This document shows positions 37,164 through 46,095 of a stretch of DNA of 64,000 nt, piece by piece; within the stretch, counting starts at the first letter, position 1; each line of letters starts with the position of its first letter. Made by a program: the position numbers and the translations under genes. The DNA lies in contig CBDDRC010000012.1 in NCBI GenBank assembly GCA_965232985.1, forward strand, positions 62,001 through 126,000, read 5' to 3'. This stretch comes from JADFDG01 sp965232985 (lineage in GTDB: Bacteria > Pseudomonadota > Gammaproteobacteria > Pseudomonadales > JADFDG01). The notes below the pieces were generated by a model. That model searched no databases. It was not told the DNA's origin and saw only the letters and a list, made by a program, of their open reading frames with translations.

Positions 37164-37181
37164 CCGTGTCATTCACGGTGA
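37059..37181 (+). pseudogene. Truncated IS3 transposase OrfA (InsE-like)
   Basis: This 40-codon reading frame has the InsE-type N-terminus RKQYAPEFRTEALALADRVG followed by VTA. That is the first part of the helix-turn-helix of IS3 OrfA (InsE: RKQHSPEFRSEALKLAERIG, from memory). After the GVTA segment it runs into unrelated sequence belonging to the opposite-strand csiV gene and stops. About 60 residues of a normal OrfA are missing, so it cannot be functional. Confidence 0.78.
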
Positions 37182-37785
37182 TCTGCACAATTGCGCCGAG
37201 CATCGGGTGATCGAAGTAATTCGGTTCCCCGCTCTTCACGCGTCGAGTTTCCTTGAGCGCGACGTACTGCGGCTGTTCGCCATCCATGCGTGTAAGCGTG
37301 AGATCAAGGGTGACTTCCGGCGTCTTGTCGGTGCCGCCGATGGTGATCGTTCCCTCCAGTTCCTGGCGCGCACCGGCAGTGCGGCCGCCACGCAGCAGCA
37401 CGGGTGACTGGCCGAGCGACGCTTGCCGCCAGCCGCGATTGAGCAACAGCGGGTAGCCGCCGGTTTTCAGCTTGCCTGCCTGCAAGGTGAGTGCGGCATT
37501 GCCTGCGGCCGCGAAGCCGGGATACGCGGGGTCATGGCCAGCTTTGCGCTCGCAGCCGGTATTGTCTGTGAATGCCGCTTCGGCGCCGGCGCCCTCATGC
37601 AGCGCGACGGCATGGCACGGCGGCAGCGTGCGGTTGTCCTGCCAGTAGTTCGCGCCGTCTGCGGCCGGTTGCGCAAAAACCAGAATATCGACGCGCAGGC
37701 TCGAGCCTTCAGCGCCGGCGGTTGCGGCGCCGGCTGCGGCAGCGAGTGCCAGGAAAGCGATAGCGGCAAAGCGCACAAGATTCAT
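37156..37785 (-). CDS. CsiV-family protein
   Basis: This 209-residue secreted protein has a signal peptide (FAAIAFLALAAAAGAATAGA). It has the CsiV pattern: an opening strand LRVDILVFAQ, then a C-terminal barrel-like part with GTITIGGTDKTPEVTLDLTL, ETRRVKSGEPNYFDHPMLG and AIVQI. The family binds peptidoglycan or supports division in some species. Its position beside mfd matches Pseudomonas. The start overlaps the mfd stop (TGATG). The last residues and the TAA stop lie in DNA that matches IS3 orfA, so the natural C-terminus may have been slightly altered. Confidence 0.75.
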   Translation of the reverse strand: MNLVRFAAIAFLALAAAAGAATAGAEGSSLRVDILVFAQPAADGANYWQDNRTLPPCHAVALHEGAGAEAAFTDNTGCERKAGHDPAYPGFAAAGNAALTLQAGKLKTGGYPLLLNRGWRQASLGQSPVLLRGGRTAGARQELEGTITIGGTDKTPEVTLDLTLTRMDGEQPQYVALKETRRVKSGEPNYFDHPMLGAIVQITVNDTAP

Positions 37786-40700
37786 CAGCGGATTCCCTGT
37801 TTGTGTTTGGCTGGCGTGCCGGGCGACGGCGATATTTTTGCCGCCAACGGCTTGGTGGGTGATGGTTTTGCCGCCAGCGCCTCGAACAACCGTTCGAGGG
37901 CGGCGATGCGTTCGTCGTGCGCAGTGGTGGCATCAACGTAGCGCAACTTGCTGCCACCTTCCAGTTTGTAACGTTGCGGCTGGCGTTGTACCAGTTGGAT
38001 CAGCGCCAGTGGATCAACCTGGGTTTCGCTTTCGAATTCAACGCGGCCACCGGCGGCGTTGGCATCCACCTTGCGAATGCCGAGTTCTTCCGCACGCAGT
38101 TTCAGGCCAGTAACGCGAAACAGCAGTTTGACCGGTTCCGGCAGCAGCCCGAAACGGTCGATCATTTCCACCTGCAGTTCTTTCAGGTCATTGTCGCTGC
38201 CGGCGCTGGCGATGCGCTTGTAGAGAACGAGGCGGGTATGCACATCACCAAGGTAATCCTCGGGAATGAGAGCGGGAATGTTCAGGTTGATTTCGGCGCC
38301 GTGGTGGAACGGCTGGTCGAGGTTGGGTTGTTTGCCGGCGCGGATTGCTTTCACGGCGCGCTCGAGCATGTCCATGTACAGCGATAAGCCGATGGTCTGG
38401 ATGTCGCCGCTCTGGCCTTCGCCGAGCAGCTCGCCAGCGCCGCGGATTTCCAGATCCTGGCTGGCGAGCGCGAAGCCGGCACCGAGTTCCTGGGCAGCGG
38501 CGATGGCGTCGAGGCGTTTGATGGCATCGTCGCTCATGGCGCGGCGGTGCGGCGTCAGCAGCCAGGCATAGGCCTGATGATGCGAACGGCCAACCCGACC
38601 GCGCAACTGGTGCAACTGCGCCAGCCCGAATTTGTCGGCGCGTTCGATGACGATGGTGTTGGCGGTCGGCACGTCGATGCCGGTCTCGATGATCGTCGAG
38701 CACACCAGCACGTTGTGGCGCCGGTGATAGAACGCGCTCATCACTTCTTCCAGCTCGCGTTCGCGCATCTGGCCATGGGCGACGGCGACGCGCGCTTCGG
38801 GCACCAGGGCGACGATATCTGCCGCGCACTGTTCGATGGTTTTTACTTCGTTGTGCAGGTAATAGACCTGGCCGCCGCGCAGCAGCTCGCGCAGGATCGC
38901 TTCCTTCACCAGCGTCGGGCTGTCTTCGCGCACGAACGTCTTGATCGACAGGCGCCGCGCTGGCGGTGTGGCAATGATCGAGATGTCGCGCAGGCCCGAC
39001 AACGCCATGTTCAGCGTGCGGGGAATGGGCGTGGCGGTGAGCGTCAGCATGTCCACTTCCGCGCGCAGTTGCTTGAGCTGTTCCTTCTGGCGCACGCCGA
39101 AGCGGTGCTCCTCGTCGACGATCAGCAGGCCGAGGTTGGAAAACTTCACGTCTGATTGCAGCAGCTTGTGCGTGCCGATAACGATATCGACCTTGCCTGC
39201 GGCCAGGCGACTGATGACCTCGTCCTGCTCCTGCGTGGTATTGAAGCGGCTCAGCACCTCGATGGTCACCGGCCAGTCGGCGAAGCGATCACGAAAAGAT
39301 TCGTAATGCTGTTGGGCGAGCAGGGTGGTCGGCACGAGCACCGCCACTTGCTTGCCGGCCTGGGCAACCACGAACGCCGCGCGCATCGCCACTTCGGTCT
39401 TGCCGAAACCAACGTCGCCGCAGATGAGGCGATCCATCGGTTTGGCAGCTTTGAGGTCGGCGAGTACGTTTTCAATCGCCAGTTGCTGATCGGCGGTTTC
39501 TTCGAACGGGAAACCGGCGGTGAATGCAGCGTAATCGAGTTCGGCAATGCCGAAGGCAAAACCCTTGCGGGCGGCGCGCCGCGCATTCACATCGAGCAGC
39601 TCGGCGGCAACGTCGCGAATCTGCTCGGCGGCCTTGCGCCGGGCTTTCACCCATTGGTCGGAGCCGAGGCGGTGCAGTGGTGCGCTGTCCTCGTCGCCAC
39701 CGTAGCGTGCCACCAGGTGCAGGTTGGCCACCGGCACATACAACTTCGCTTCTTCAGCGTATTCGAGGGTGAGGAATTCGAGCATCTGGCCGTCGATGGT
39801 GAGCGTGGTGAGGCCGCGGTAGCGGCCGACGCCGACATCGATGTGCACCACCGGCGCGCCGAGACGCAACTCGGTGAGATTGCGAATGGTGTTCTCGGCG
39901 GCCTGCGCCTGCTGGCGCTCGCGGCGGCGCCGCTGCATGACGCGCTCGCCGAACAGTTGCGGCTCGGCGACCACGGAAATATTGCTTGCCGGCAATTCGA
40001 GGCCGCGTTCGAGCGGCGCGACGCTGATCGCCAGCGGTGTGCTGCCGGTGATGAAATCTTCCCAGCTTTCTGCCGCCTGGGTATGCAGCCCGTGGCGGCC
40101 GAGCAGTTCGACCAGCGCCTCGCGGCGGCCGGCGGATTCGGCGCAGAGCAGCGTGCGACGACCGGGCGCGGCAAGATGGGCACGCAACGCCGCGATCGGG
40201 TCTTCGGCGCGCGCATTGACTGGCAGTGAGGGCGGCATTGCAGCGAGTTGCGGCGCGGCGTCGCTTGCCGCGTCGCTTTGAAACACATAGCGCGGCAGGT
40301 TTTTCAGTGTCGCGAACAGCGCTTCAACGGGCAGGAACAATTCCGTCGGCGGCAGGATCGGTGCCAGCCGGTCGTGGCGGCGCTGCTCATGGCGATCCTG
40401 CACTTCGCGCCAGAAGGTGTCGGCTGCTGCATGCAGATCGGGCATCAGGAAGGCGGCGGTTGCCGGCGGCAGATAGTCGGTCAGGCTCGCCAGTGCCTCG
40501 AAGAACAGCGGCTGGTAGTACTCGATACCGGGTGCTGCGATGCCGCGCGCGATGTCCTGATACAGCGGGCACTGGCGGTGATCGACATCAAAGCGCTCGC
40601 GGAAACGTTCGCGGAAGCGATCGAGGGCTTCTTTCGTGAACGGAAATTCGCGTGCCGGCAGCAGGTCGATTGCCGCAACCTTGTCGCCGGAGCGCTGTGT

Positions 40701-41315
40701 TTCCGGATCGAATGCGCGCAGGGTGTCGATCTCATCGTCGAGCAGCTCGATGCGCACCGGTGTGTCGAATCCCATCGGATACAGGTCGATGATCGAGCCG
40801 CGCACCGCGAACTGGCCGTGCTCATAAACGGTATCGACGCACTGGTAGCCGGTTTCCTCCAGGGTGCGCCGCAGCCGATTGAGGGCCAGCCGCTCGCCGA
40901 TACGCAGGCGCAGCCCGGCGGCAACGAACGCTGGCGGGCACACGCGATGCAACAGCGTAGTGATCGGTACGACCAGCAGCGCACCGCCGAGGTGTGGCAG
41001 TTTCGACAGGGTTTCGAGGCGTTGCGAAACGAGGTCCTGGTGCGGCGAGAAGTTGTCGTACGGCAGCGTTTCCCAATCGGGGAAATGCAGCACCGGCAAA
41101 GCGTCGGCGGCGTTGCCGGCAAAGAAACGCAGTTCCTCCTCGATCCGGTAGGCGTCGGTGGTACTGGCTGTTACCACCAGGCTCGGCGTGCTGCGCGCCC
41201 GCGCCGTCTCGACAATGAACAGGGCCGCAGCAGCACCCGCCGTGCCGCCGACCCGCACCTCGCGCCCGCCGGCTTCCGGGGGCGCGAACGCCGGGAAATG
41301 CGCGGGTACCGTCAC
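37785..41315 (-). CDS. mfd: Transcription-repair coupling factor Mfd
   Basis: This 1176-residue protein removes stalled RNA polymerase and recruits UvrA. It has an N-terminal UvrB-like module (with DWETLPYDNFSPHQD). An RNA-polymerase interaction domain lies around 500-560. The RecG-like translocase has Walker A GDVGFGKTEVA (about 635) and VDEEHRFGVRQKEQ (about 735), plus helicase motifs such as RVGRSHHQAYAWLL. A C-terminal autoinhibitory domain ends the protein. The start is GTG at 41315, overlapping the M48 stop (GTGA). This gives family length; longer frames upstream only shadow the protease gene. Confidence 0.96.
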   Translation of the reverse strand: MTVPAHFPAFAPPEAGGREVRVGGTAGAAAALFIVETARARSTPSLVVTASTTDAYRIEEELRFFAGNAADALPVLHFPDWETLPYDNFSPHQDLVSQRLETLSKLPHLGGALLVVPITTLLHRVCPPAFVAAGLRLRIGERLALNRLRRTLEETGYQCVDTVYEHGQFAVRGSIIDLYPMGFDTPVRIELLDDEIDTLRAFDPETQRSGDKVAAIDLLPAREFPFTKEALDRFRERFRERFDVDHRQCPLYQDIARGIAAPGIEYYQPLFFEALASLTDYLPPATAAFLMPDLHAAADTFWREVQDRHEQRRHDRLAPILPPTELFLPVEALFATLKNLPRYVFQSDAASDAAPQLAAMPPSLPVNARAEDPIAALRAHLAAPGRRTLLCAESAGRREALVELLGRHGLHTQAAESWEDFITGSTPLAISVAPLERGLELPASNISVVAEPQLFGERVMQRRRRERQQAQAAENTIRNLTELRLGAPVVHIDVGVGRYRGLTTLTIDGQMLEFLTLEYAEEAKLYVPVANLHLVARYGGDEDSAPLHRLGSDQWVKARRKAAEQIRDVAAELLDVNARRAARKGFAFGIAELDYAAFTAGFPFEETADQQLAIENVLADLKAAKPMDRLICGDVGFGKTEVAMRAAFVVAQAGKQVAVLVPTTLLAQQHYESFRDRFADWPVTIEVLSRFNTTQEQDEVISRLAAGKVDIVIGTHKLLQSDVKFSNLGLLIVDEEHRFGVRQKEQLKQLRAEVDMLTLTATPIPRTLNMALSGLRDISIIATPPARRLSIKTFVREDSPTLVKEAILRELLRGGQVYYLHNEVKTIEQCAADIVALVPEARVAVAHGQMRERELEEVMSAFYHRRHNVLVCSTIIETGIDVPTANTIVIERADKFGLAQLHQLRGRVGRSHHQAYAWLLTPHRRAMSDDAIKRLDAIAAAQELGAGFALASQDLEIRGAGELLGEGQSGDIQTIGLSLYMDMLERAVKAIRAGKQPNLDQPFHHGAEINLNIPALIPEDYLGDVHTRLVLYKRIASAGSDNDLKELQVEMIDRFGLLPEPVKLLFRVTGLKLRAEELGIRKVDANAAGGRVEFESETQVDPLALIQLVQRQPQRYKLEGGSKLRYVDATTAHDERIAALERLFEALAAKPSPTKPLAAKISPSPGTPAKHKQGIR

Positions 41316-42112
41316 TGGCAATTCGGCGTGGCGCCGCCAGCGCGTGCTTGTTGTTGCAGCGTCAGCGCCGCTGCCATGTGCGCCTGCAATTCGTTGATGC
41401 GCACCGTGTTCGACGGGTGGGTCGACAGCCATTGCGGTGGCTGTTGCGGATTGGCCTGCGACATGCGCTGCCACAAGGTCACCGCCTGTTGCGGATCGAA
41501 GCCGGACTTTGCGGTCAGTTCCAGGCCGATGAGGTCCGCTTCCGATTCCTGTTTGCGGCCGTAAGGCAGGATCAAGCCGTACTGCGCGCCGAGGCCGAGC
41601 GCGCCGTAGAGCAGTTTTTTGTTTTCCGTCATTGCGCCGCCGAGCGCCTGCACAACGGCCATGCCCTGTTGGGTGGCGAACTGGGTGGATAGCCGTTCGT
41701 TGGAATGCTGGGCGATCACATGGCCGATTTCGTGCCCGACGACCGCTGCGAGCATGTGTTGGTTGTTCGCCACCAACAGCAGGCCGCTGTACACGCCGAT
41801 CTTGCGCCCGGGCAACGCAAAGGCGTTTGCCTGCGGCGAATCGAACAGCACAACCTCCCATTCGGACGGGCGCTGGCCCATGGTCTTCAGCAACTGGCCC
41901 GCAACGCACTGCACATAGGCGGTGGTCTTCGCATCCTTGCTGATCGGCGTCTCCTGCTTCTGCTGATCAAAGGCAGTGGCGCCCATGGTGGCAACTTCAT
42001 TCTCCGGAAAGATCAGCAGTTGCTTGCGGCCGGTCGGGGAGACCGCACAGGCAACGAGCACGGCAACGGCGACGAGGCTGGCGAGGACGGGCAGAGCGGG
42101 GCGCGGGAGCAT
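41312..42112 (-). CDS. M48-family metalloprotease, lipoprotein (LoiP/YggG-like)
   Basis: This 266-residue zinc protease has a lipoprotein-type signal (LVAC, Cys22). The zinc motif is HEIGH (127-131), and the third ligand is in ESEADLIG (Glu191). The sequence NAFALPGRKIGVYSGLL is typical of the family. It most likely degrades misfolded envelope proteins at the outer membrane. It is the first gene of a coupled M48-mfd-csiV series (GTGA and TGATG overlaps). Confidence 0.93.
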   Translation of the reverse strand: MLPRPALPVLASLVAVAVLVACAVSPTGRKQLLIFPENEVATMGATAFDQQKQETPISKDAKTTAYVQCVAGQLLKTMGQRPSEWEVVLFDSPQANAFALPGRKIGVYSGLLLVANNQHMLAAVVGHEIGHVIAQHSNERLSTQFATQQGMAVVQALGGAMTENKKLLYGALGLGAQYGLILPYGRKQESEADLIGLELTAKSGFDPQQAVTLWQRMSQANPQQPPQWLSTHPSNTVRINELQAHMAAALTLQQQARAGGATPNCQ

Positions 42113-42162
42113 GGTGGTGTGGTTACCGTAAATTCACAGGTGTAGGGCGCAGGCGAGGGCAT

Positions 42163-42168
42163 TATAGT
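42163..42168 (+). promoter_or_regulatory. Possible -10 box of tesB
   Basis: TATAGT followed by AGCGCGCCCCC, 31 bases before the tesB start. No good -35 is visible. The GC-rich stretch right after the box resembles the other candidate promoters here. Confidence 0.35.
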
Positions 42169-42198
42169 AGCGCGCCCCCACTTCCGGAGACCTACTCG

Positions 42199-43077
42199 AT
42201 GGCGGATACCGTGCAGGGTTTGATCGAGTTGCTCGATGTCGAACCGTTGGAAATCAATCTGTTTCGTGGCCAGAGCCATGATATCGGCAGTAAGGCAGTG
42301 TTCGGCGGCCAGGTGCTGGGCCAGGCACTGGCGGCGGCCCTGAAGACCGTTGGCGCCGACCGCACCGTGCATTCGCTGCACGGATATTTCCTGCGTCCGG
42401 GCGACATGCGGGTACCGATCATCTACGACGTGGACCGTATTCGCGACGGCAAGAGTTTCACCACGCGGCGTATCCGTGCCATCCAGCACGGCGAAGTCAT
42501 CTTCAATATGGCGGTTTCCTGCCAGGTGCCGGAACCCGGTGCGGAGCATCAGGGCACCATGCCGGAGGTGCCGGCGCCGGAGGCACTGAAGAGCGAGCGC
42601 GAGTGGCGCGAAATCTGGACGCAGCACCTGCCGGAAAAGGTGCGTGCCCTGTTCACGCGCCACCTGCCGGTGGAAATGCGGCTGGTTGACCCGCAGAACC
42701 CCCTGGCGCCGCAGAAGCGTGCGCCGATCAACCGGGTGTGGTTTCGTGTTGACGGCCGCTTGCCCGACGATCCGCGGGTCCACCAGGCAGCCCTTGCCTA
42801 TACCTCGGATTTCGGTCTGATGGGTACCGGGCTGCTGCCGCACGGCATCACCTGGTTCATGCCGAACGTGCAGGCCGCGAGCCTGGATCATGCGATGTGG
42901 TTCCACCGCCCGTTCCGTGCCGATGAGTGGCTGCTGTACGACATGGAGTCACCGACCACGGTCGGTTCGCGGGGCCTGAATTTCGGCAAGATCTGGTCGC
43001 ACGACGGGCGCCTGGTCTGCTCTGTGGTTCAGGAGGGGTTGCAGCGCGTGCGGGGCTCCTCTGCGCCCGGGGTCTGA
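42199..43077 (+). CDS. tesB: Acyl-CoA thioesterase II
   Basis: This 292-residue protein is a double hot-dog thioesterase that hydrolyses acyl-CoA to free fatty acid and CoA. It has the TesB patterns FRGQSHDIGSKAVFGGQVLGQ-like early in the chain, LHGYFLRPGD, and in the C-terminal half YTSDFGLMGT with the catalytic Asp. SPTTVGSRGLNFGKIW and SVVQEGLQR follow, with the Gln. Length matches E. coli TesB (286). It is divergent from the M48 protease and probably monocistronic. Confidence 0.95.
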   Translation: MADTVQGLIELLDVEPLEINLFRGQSHDIGSKAVFGGQVLGQALAAALKTVGADRTVHSLHGYFLRPGDMRVPIIYDVDRIRDGKSFTTRRIRAIQHGEVIFNMAVSCQVPEPGAEHQGTMPEVPAPEALKSEREWREIWTQHLPEKVRALFTRHLPVEMRLVDPQNPLAPQKRAPINRVWFRVDGRLPDDPRVHQAALAYTSDFGLMGTGLLPHGITWFMPNVQAASLDHAMWFHRPFRADEWLLYDMESPTTVGSRGLNFGKIWSHDGRLVCSVVQEGLQRVRGSSAPGV

Positions 43078-43129
43078 GGCCGGCAGCTGAACCCTTCCGT
43101 GCATTCTGGTCAGGGCCGGGCCCAGCCCC

Positions 43130-43135
43130 TAGAAT
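43130..43135 (+). promoter_or_regulatory. Possible -10 box of gap
   Basis: TAGAAT in CCCCTAGAATTCCCGCGCCC, 73 bases before the gap start. The core and downstream CCCGC match the element before fumarase. No clear -35. Confidence 0.35.
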
Positions 43136-43208
43136 TCCCGCGCCCGGATCCTCCTGACTGAGGTTCGACGCTCCTTTTCCCACGCCCCTACTGCCGAGGA
43201 TGCTGCCC

Positions 43209-44648
43209 GTGAGCCAGGCCGACGACCATTTCAGCCGCTGGAAAAACCGTGAAGAGATCGCCGAGGCGATGATCCCGATGATCGGGCAGCTCTATCGCCA
43301 GCGCGATGTCACCATTCAGGTCTACAGCCGTTCGCTGGTCAACAAGTCGGTCATCACCATTCTCAAGACGCACCGTTTTGTCCGCCAGATTGAAAATGCG
43401 GAACTGTCGGTGGTCGACAGTTATCCGATCCTCAAGGCGCTGATGCCGCTGGATCTGGGCCCCTCGCGCATCGACATCGGCAAGCTCGCGGTCGAGTACC
43501 GCAAGGATGCGCAGGGCCTGTCGCTGGAGGATTTCGTCCGCAAGGCGGTGCTGGGTGCCATCGGCAAGCAGAAAGTGCAGACCAACGGCCCGCGCGACAT
43601 CGTGTTGTACGGTTTCGGCCGGATTGGCCGCCTGCTGGCCCGGTTGCTGATCGAAAAAACCGGGTCCGGCAATGGCCTGCGGCTGCGGGCCGTGGTCATC
43701 CGCCGGGGCGGCGACAACGATCTTGCCAAGCGCGCGTCGCTGCTGCGCCGTGATTCGGTGCATGGCCAGTTCAACGGCACGATTTCGGTTGATGAGGAAA
43801 ATGAAAAGCTCATTGCCAACGGCAACGAGATCAAGATCATCTATGCGAACGACCCGACCACGGTCGATTACACGCAGTACGGCATCAGTAATGCCATCCT
43901 GATCGACAACACCGGCAACTGGCGCGACCGCGAGGGCCTGTCGAAGCACCTGCGCCCGGGAATTGCCAAGGTCATCCTGACCGCGCCGGGCAAAGGCGAT
44001 GTAAAAAATATCGTGCACGGCGTCAATCACGGCATGCTGGCCGACAGCGACAACGTCATTTCCTGCGCCAGTTGCACCACCAACGCCATCGTGCCGCCGC
44101 TCAAGGCAATCAACGACCGTTTCGGCCTCGAACACGGCCATGTTGAAACCGTGCATTCCTATACCAACGACCAGAACTTGCTCGACAATTACCACAAGGG
44201 CAACCGGCGTGGCCGTGCGGCGCCGCTCAACATGGTGATCACCGAGACGGGCGCGGCATCGGCAGTGGCCAAGGCGCTGCCGGAGTTGAAGGGCCTGATC
44301 ACCGGCAACTCGATCCGGGTGCCGACCCCGAATGTGTCGATGGCAATTCTCAATCTGACGCTCAAGCGCGAAACCACCCGCGAGGAAATCACCGAGTACC
44401 TGCGCGATGTCTCGCTGCACTCGCCAATGCAGCGCCAGATCGACTTCATCCGCTCGCCGGACGCGGTATCCACCGATTTCGTGGGTTCGCGCCATGCCTG
44501 CGTTATCGACGCCGAGGCCACCATCGTCGACGGCAGGCACGTGGTGCTCTACGTCTGGTATGACAACGAATTCGGGTACAGTTGCCAAGTCGTGCGCGTG
44601 GTTCAGCACATCACCGGGGTCGAGTACCCGCAGTTCCCGGTCGGCTGA
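43209..44648 (+). CDS. gap: Glyceraldehyde-3-phosphate dehydrogenase, long form
   Basis: This 479-residue protein has a canonical GAPDH part from about residue 128 (RDIVLYGFGRIGR, catalytic Cys289 in SCASCTTN, and WYDNEFGYSCQV near the end). It is preceded by a helical extension of about 127 residues of the type I recall in the Pseudomonas nqr/mfd-linked GAPDH. It oxidises glyceraldehyde 3-phosphate or works in reverse. The GTG at 43209 is preferred because GAGG lies nine bases upstream. An ATG at 43200 directly abuts that GAGG and would be poorly translated. Confidence 0.92.
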   Translation: MSQADDHFSRWKNREEIAEAMIPMIGQLYRQRDVTIQVYSRSLVNKSVITILKTHRFVRQIENAELSVVDSYPILKALMPLDLGPSRIDIGKLAVEYRKDAQGLSLEDFVRKAVLGAIGKQKVQTNGPRDIVLYGFGRIGRLLARLLIEKTGSGNGLRLRAVVIRRGGDNDLAKRASLLRRDSVHGQFNGTISVDEENEKLIANGNEIKIIYANDPTTVDYTQYGISNAILIDNTGNWRDREGLSKHLRPGIAKVILTAPGKGDVKNIVHGVNHGMLADSDNVISCASCTTNAIVPPLKAINDRFGLEHGHVETVHSYTNDQNLLDNYHKGNRRGRAAPLNMVITETGAASAVAKALPELKGLITGNSIRVPTPNVSMAILNLTLKRETTREEITEYLRDVSLHSPMQRQIDFIRSPDAVSTDFVGSRHACVIDAEATIVDGRHVVLYVWYDNEFGYSCQVVRVVQHITGVEYPQFPVG

Positions 44649-44657
44649 CGCGCCAAT

Positions 44658-44688
44658 GCGGTAACCAAAGCGGTAACCGGGCGCGGTA
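44658..44688. repeat. Direct repeats of GCGGTAACC before nqrA
   Basis: GCGGTAACC occurs at 44658-44666 and 44670-44678 (12-base period). A partial third copy GCGGTA lies at 44683-44688. The repeats sit 10 bases after the gap stop and 35 bases before nqrA, and so could be operator repeats for the nqr operon. Confidence 0.5.
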
Positions 44689-44722
44689 TTTTCCCAGCAG
44701 TGTTCTGACAGGAACGGGTTTC

Positions 44723-46093
44723 ATGAGATATATCCAGCGTGGCCTCGACCTGCCGATTGCCGGTGAGCCCGAGCAGAAGGTCTACGCCGCCGCGCCGCCG
44801 ACCCGTGTTGGTTTGCTCGGCGCTGATTACCCGGGGCTCAAGCCGACGATGGCCGTCCAGGAGGGTGATCGCGTTAAACGCGGTCAGGTGCTGTTTGCCG
44901 ACAAGAAAAACGAGGCGGTGAAATATACCGCACCGGCTGCGGGTACCGTTGCCGCCATCCATCGCGGCGAAAAGCGCGCGTTTGTGGCGCTGGAAATTGC
45001 GGTTGATCCAGCTGTTGATGCTGCGGTTGATGGCGGCGCGGCAGTGCATTTTCGTGCCTGGCCGGCAGCGCAACTGGCTGCCTTGTCGCGTGCGGATGTG
45101 GCCGCCAACCTGCTCGACTCGGGCTTGTGGACGGCGCTGCGCACGCGGCCCTATGACAAGGTGCCGGTGCCCGGCAGCACTCCACATTCGATTTTCGTCA
45201 ACGCGATGGATACCAACCCGCTTGCCGCCGACCCGGATCGGGTGATGGCCGGCCGCGAAGCGGAATTTCGGGCCGGTGTGACGGTGCTGACGGCGCTCAC
45301 CGGCGGCCCGGTATTTGTTTGCCGCAAGAGCGGCAGCCGGCAACCGCGCCTGGCCGATCTGGCGCGGGTTTCGGAGCAAGAGTTCGATGGCCCGCATCCG
45401 GCCGGGCTGGTCGGTACGCATATTCATTTTCTTGATCCGGCCGGCCCGACCAAAACGGTTTGGCACCTGAACTATCAAGACGCAATCGCCATCGGCCACT
45501 TGTTTCTCACCGGCGAGCTCGACGTTGCGCGCGTGATCGCGTTTGCCGGCCCGCAGGTCGATAACCCGCGTTTGTTGCGCACACAGCTCGGTGCCGACGT
45601 CGCCGGCCTTGTTCACCTTGAGCTCGCGCCCGGCGAGAGCCGCATTGTTTCCGGTTCGGCGCTGCACGGCCAGATCTGCACCGGACACACGGCATTTCTC
45701 ACGCGTTACGCCTTGCAGTTAACGGTGTTGCGCGAAGGCCGTGAGCGTAAATTGCTGCGCTATGTCTTGCCTGGTTTTGATGCGCACAGTCAAACCAATG
45801 CGTTTTTCGGTAAATTGCGCGGCGCCTTTCGTTTCGCCATGACAACTACCACCAACGGCAGTGCGCGGGCGATGGTGCCGATTGGTACTTACGAGGAAGT
45901 GATGCCGCTGGACATTCTGCCAACGCTGTTGCTGCGCTACTTGCTGGTGGGCGATACCGATCGTGCGGCGCAACTGGGTGCGTTGGAGCTCGGCGAGGAA
46001 GATCTCGCCTTGTGCACCTACGTATGTCCGGGCAAGTACGAGTATGGTCCGGTGCTGCGTGATGTGCTCAACCGCATTGAGCAGGAGGGTTGA
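44723..46093 (+). CDS. nqrA: Na+-translocating NADH:quinone reductase subunit A
   Basis: This 456-residue peripheral subunit starts with IQRGLDLPIAGEPEQ and has the biotinyl/lipoyl-like domain (VQEGDRVKRGQVLFADKKN). NqrA contributes to ubiquinone binding in the complex that couples NADH oxidation to sodium export. ATG 44723 fits family length; AGGAACGG lies upstream. It is the first gene of a complete nqrABCDEF operon with apbE and nqrM. Confidence 0.96.
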   Translation: MRYIQRGLDLPIAGEPEQKVYAAAPPTRVGLLGADYPGLKPTMAVQEGDRVKRGQVLFADKKNEAVKYTAPAAGTVAAIHRGEKRAFVALEIAVDPAVDAAVDGGAAVHFRAWPAAQLAALSRADVAANLLDSGLWTALRTRPYDKVPVPGSTPHSIFVNAMDTNPLAADPDRVMAGREAEFRAGVTVLTALTGGPVFVCRKSGSRQPRLADLARVSEQEFDGPHPAGLVGTHIHFLDPAGPTKTVWHLNYQDAIAIGHLFLTGELDVARVIAFAGPQVDNPRLLRTQLGADVAGLVHLELAPGESRIVSGSALHGQICTGHTAFLTRYALQLTVLREGRERKLLRYVLPGFDAHSQTNAFFGKLRGAFRFAMTTTTNGSARAMVPIGTYEEVMPLDILPTLLLRYLLVGDTDRAAQLGALELGEEDLALCTYVCPGKYEYGPVLRDVLNRIEQEG

Positions 46094-46095
46094 GC

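Noticed and set aside
39156..41564. Two long plus-strand frames opposite mfd
   Set aside because: They have no motifs and mirror mfd codons. The minus-strand gene is complete with helicase motifs.
41316..41909. Possible N-terminal extension of Mfd by about 198 codons
   Set aside because: The extension runs out of frame through the M48 protease gene and is not Mfd-like. The GTG overlapping the protease stop gives family length.
43188..44609. 473-codon open frame antisense to gap
   Set aside because: The real gene carries GAPDH motifs. The antisense product resembles nothing and has no start signal.
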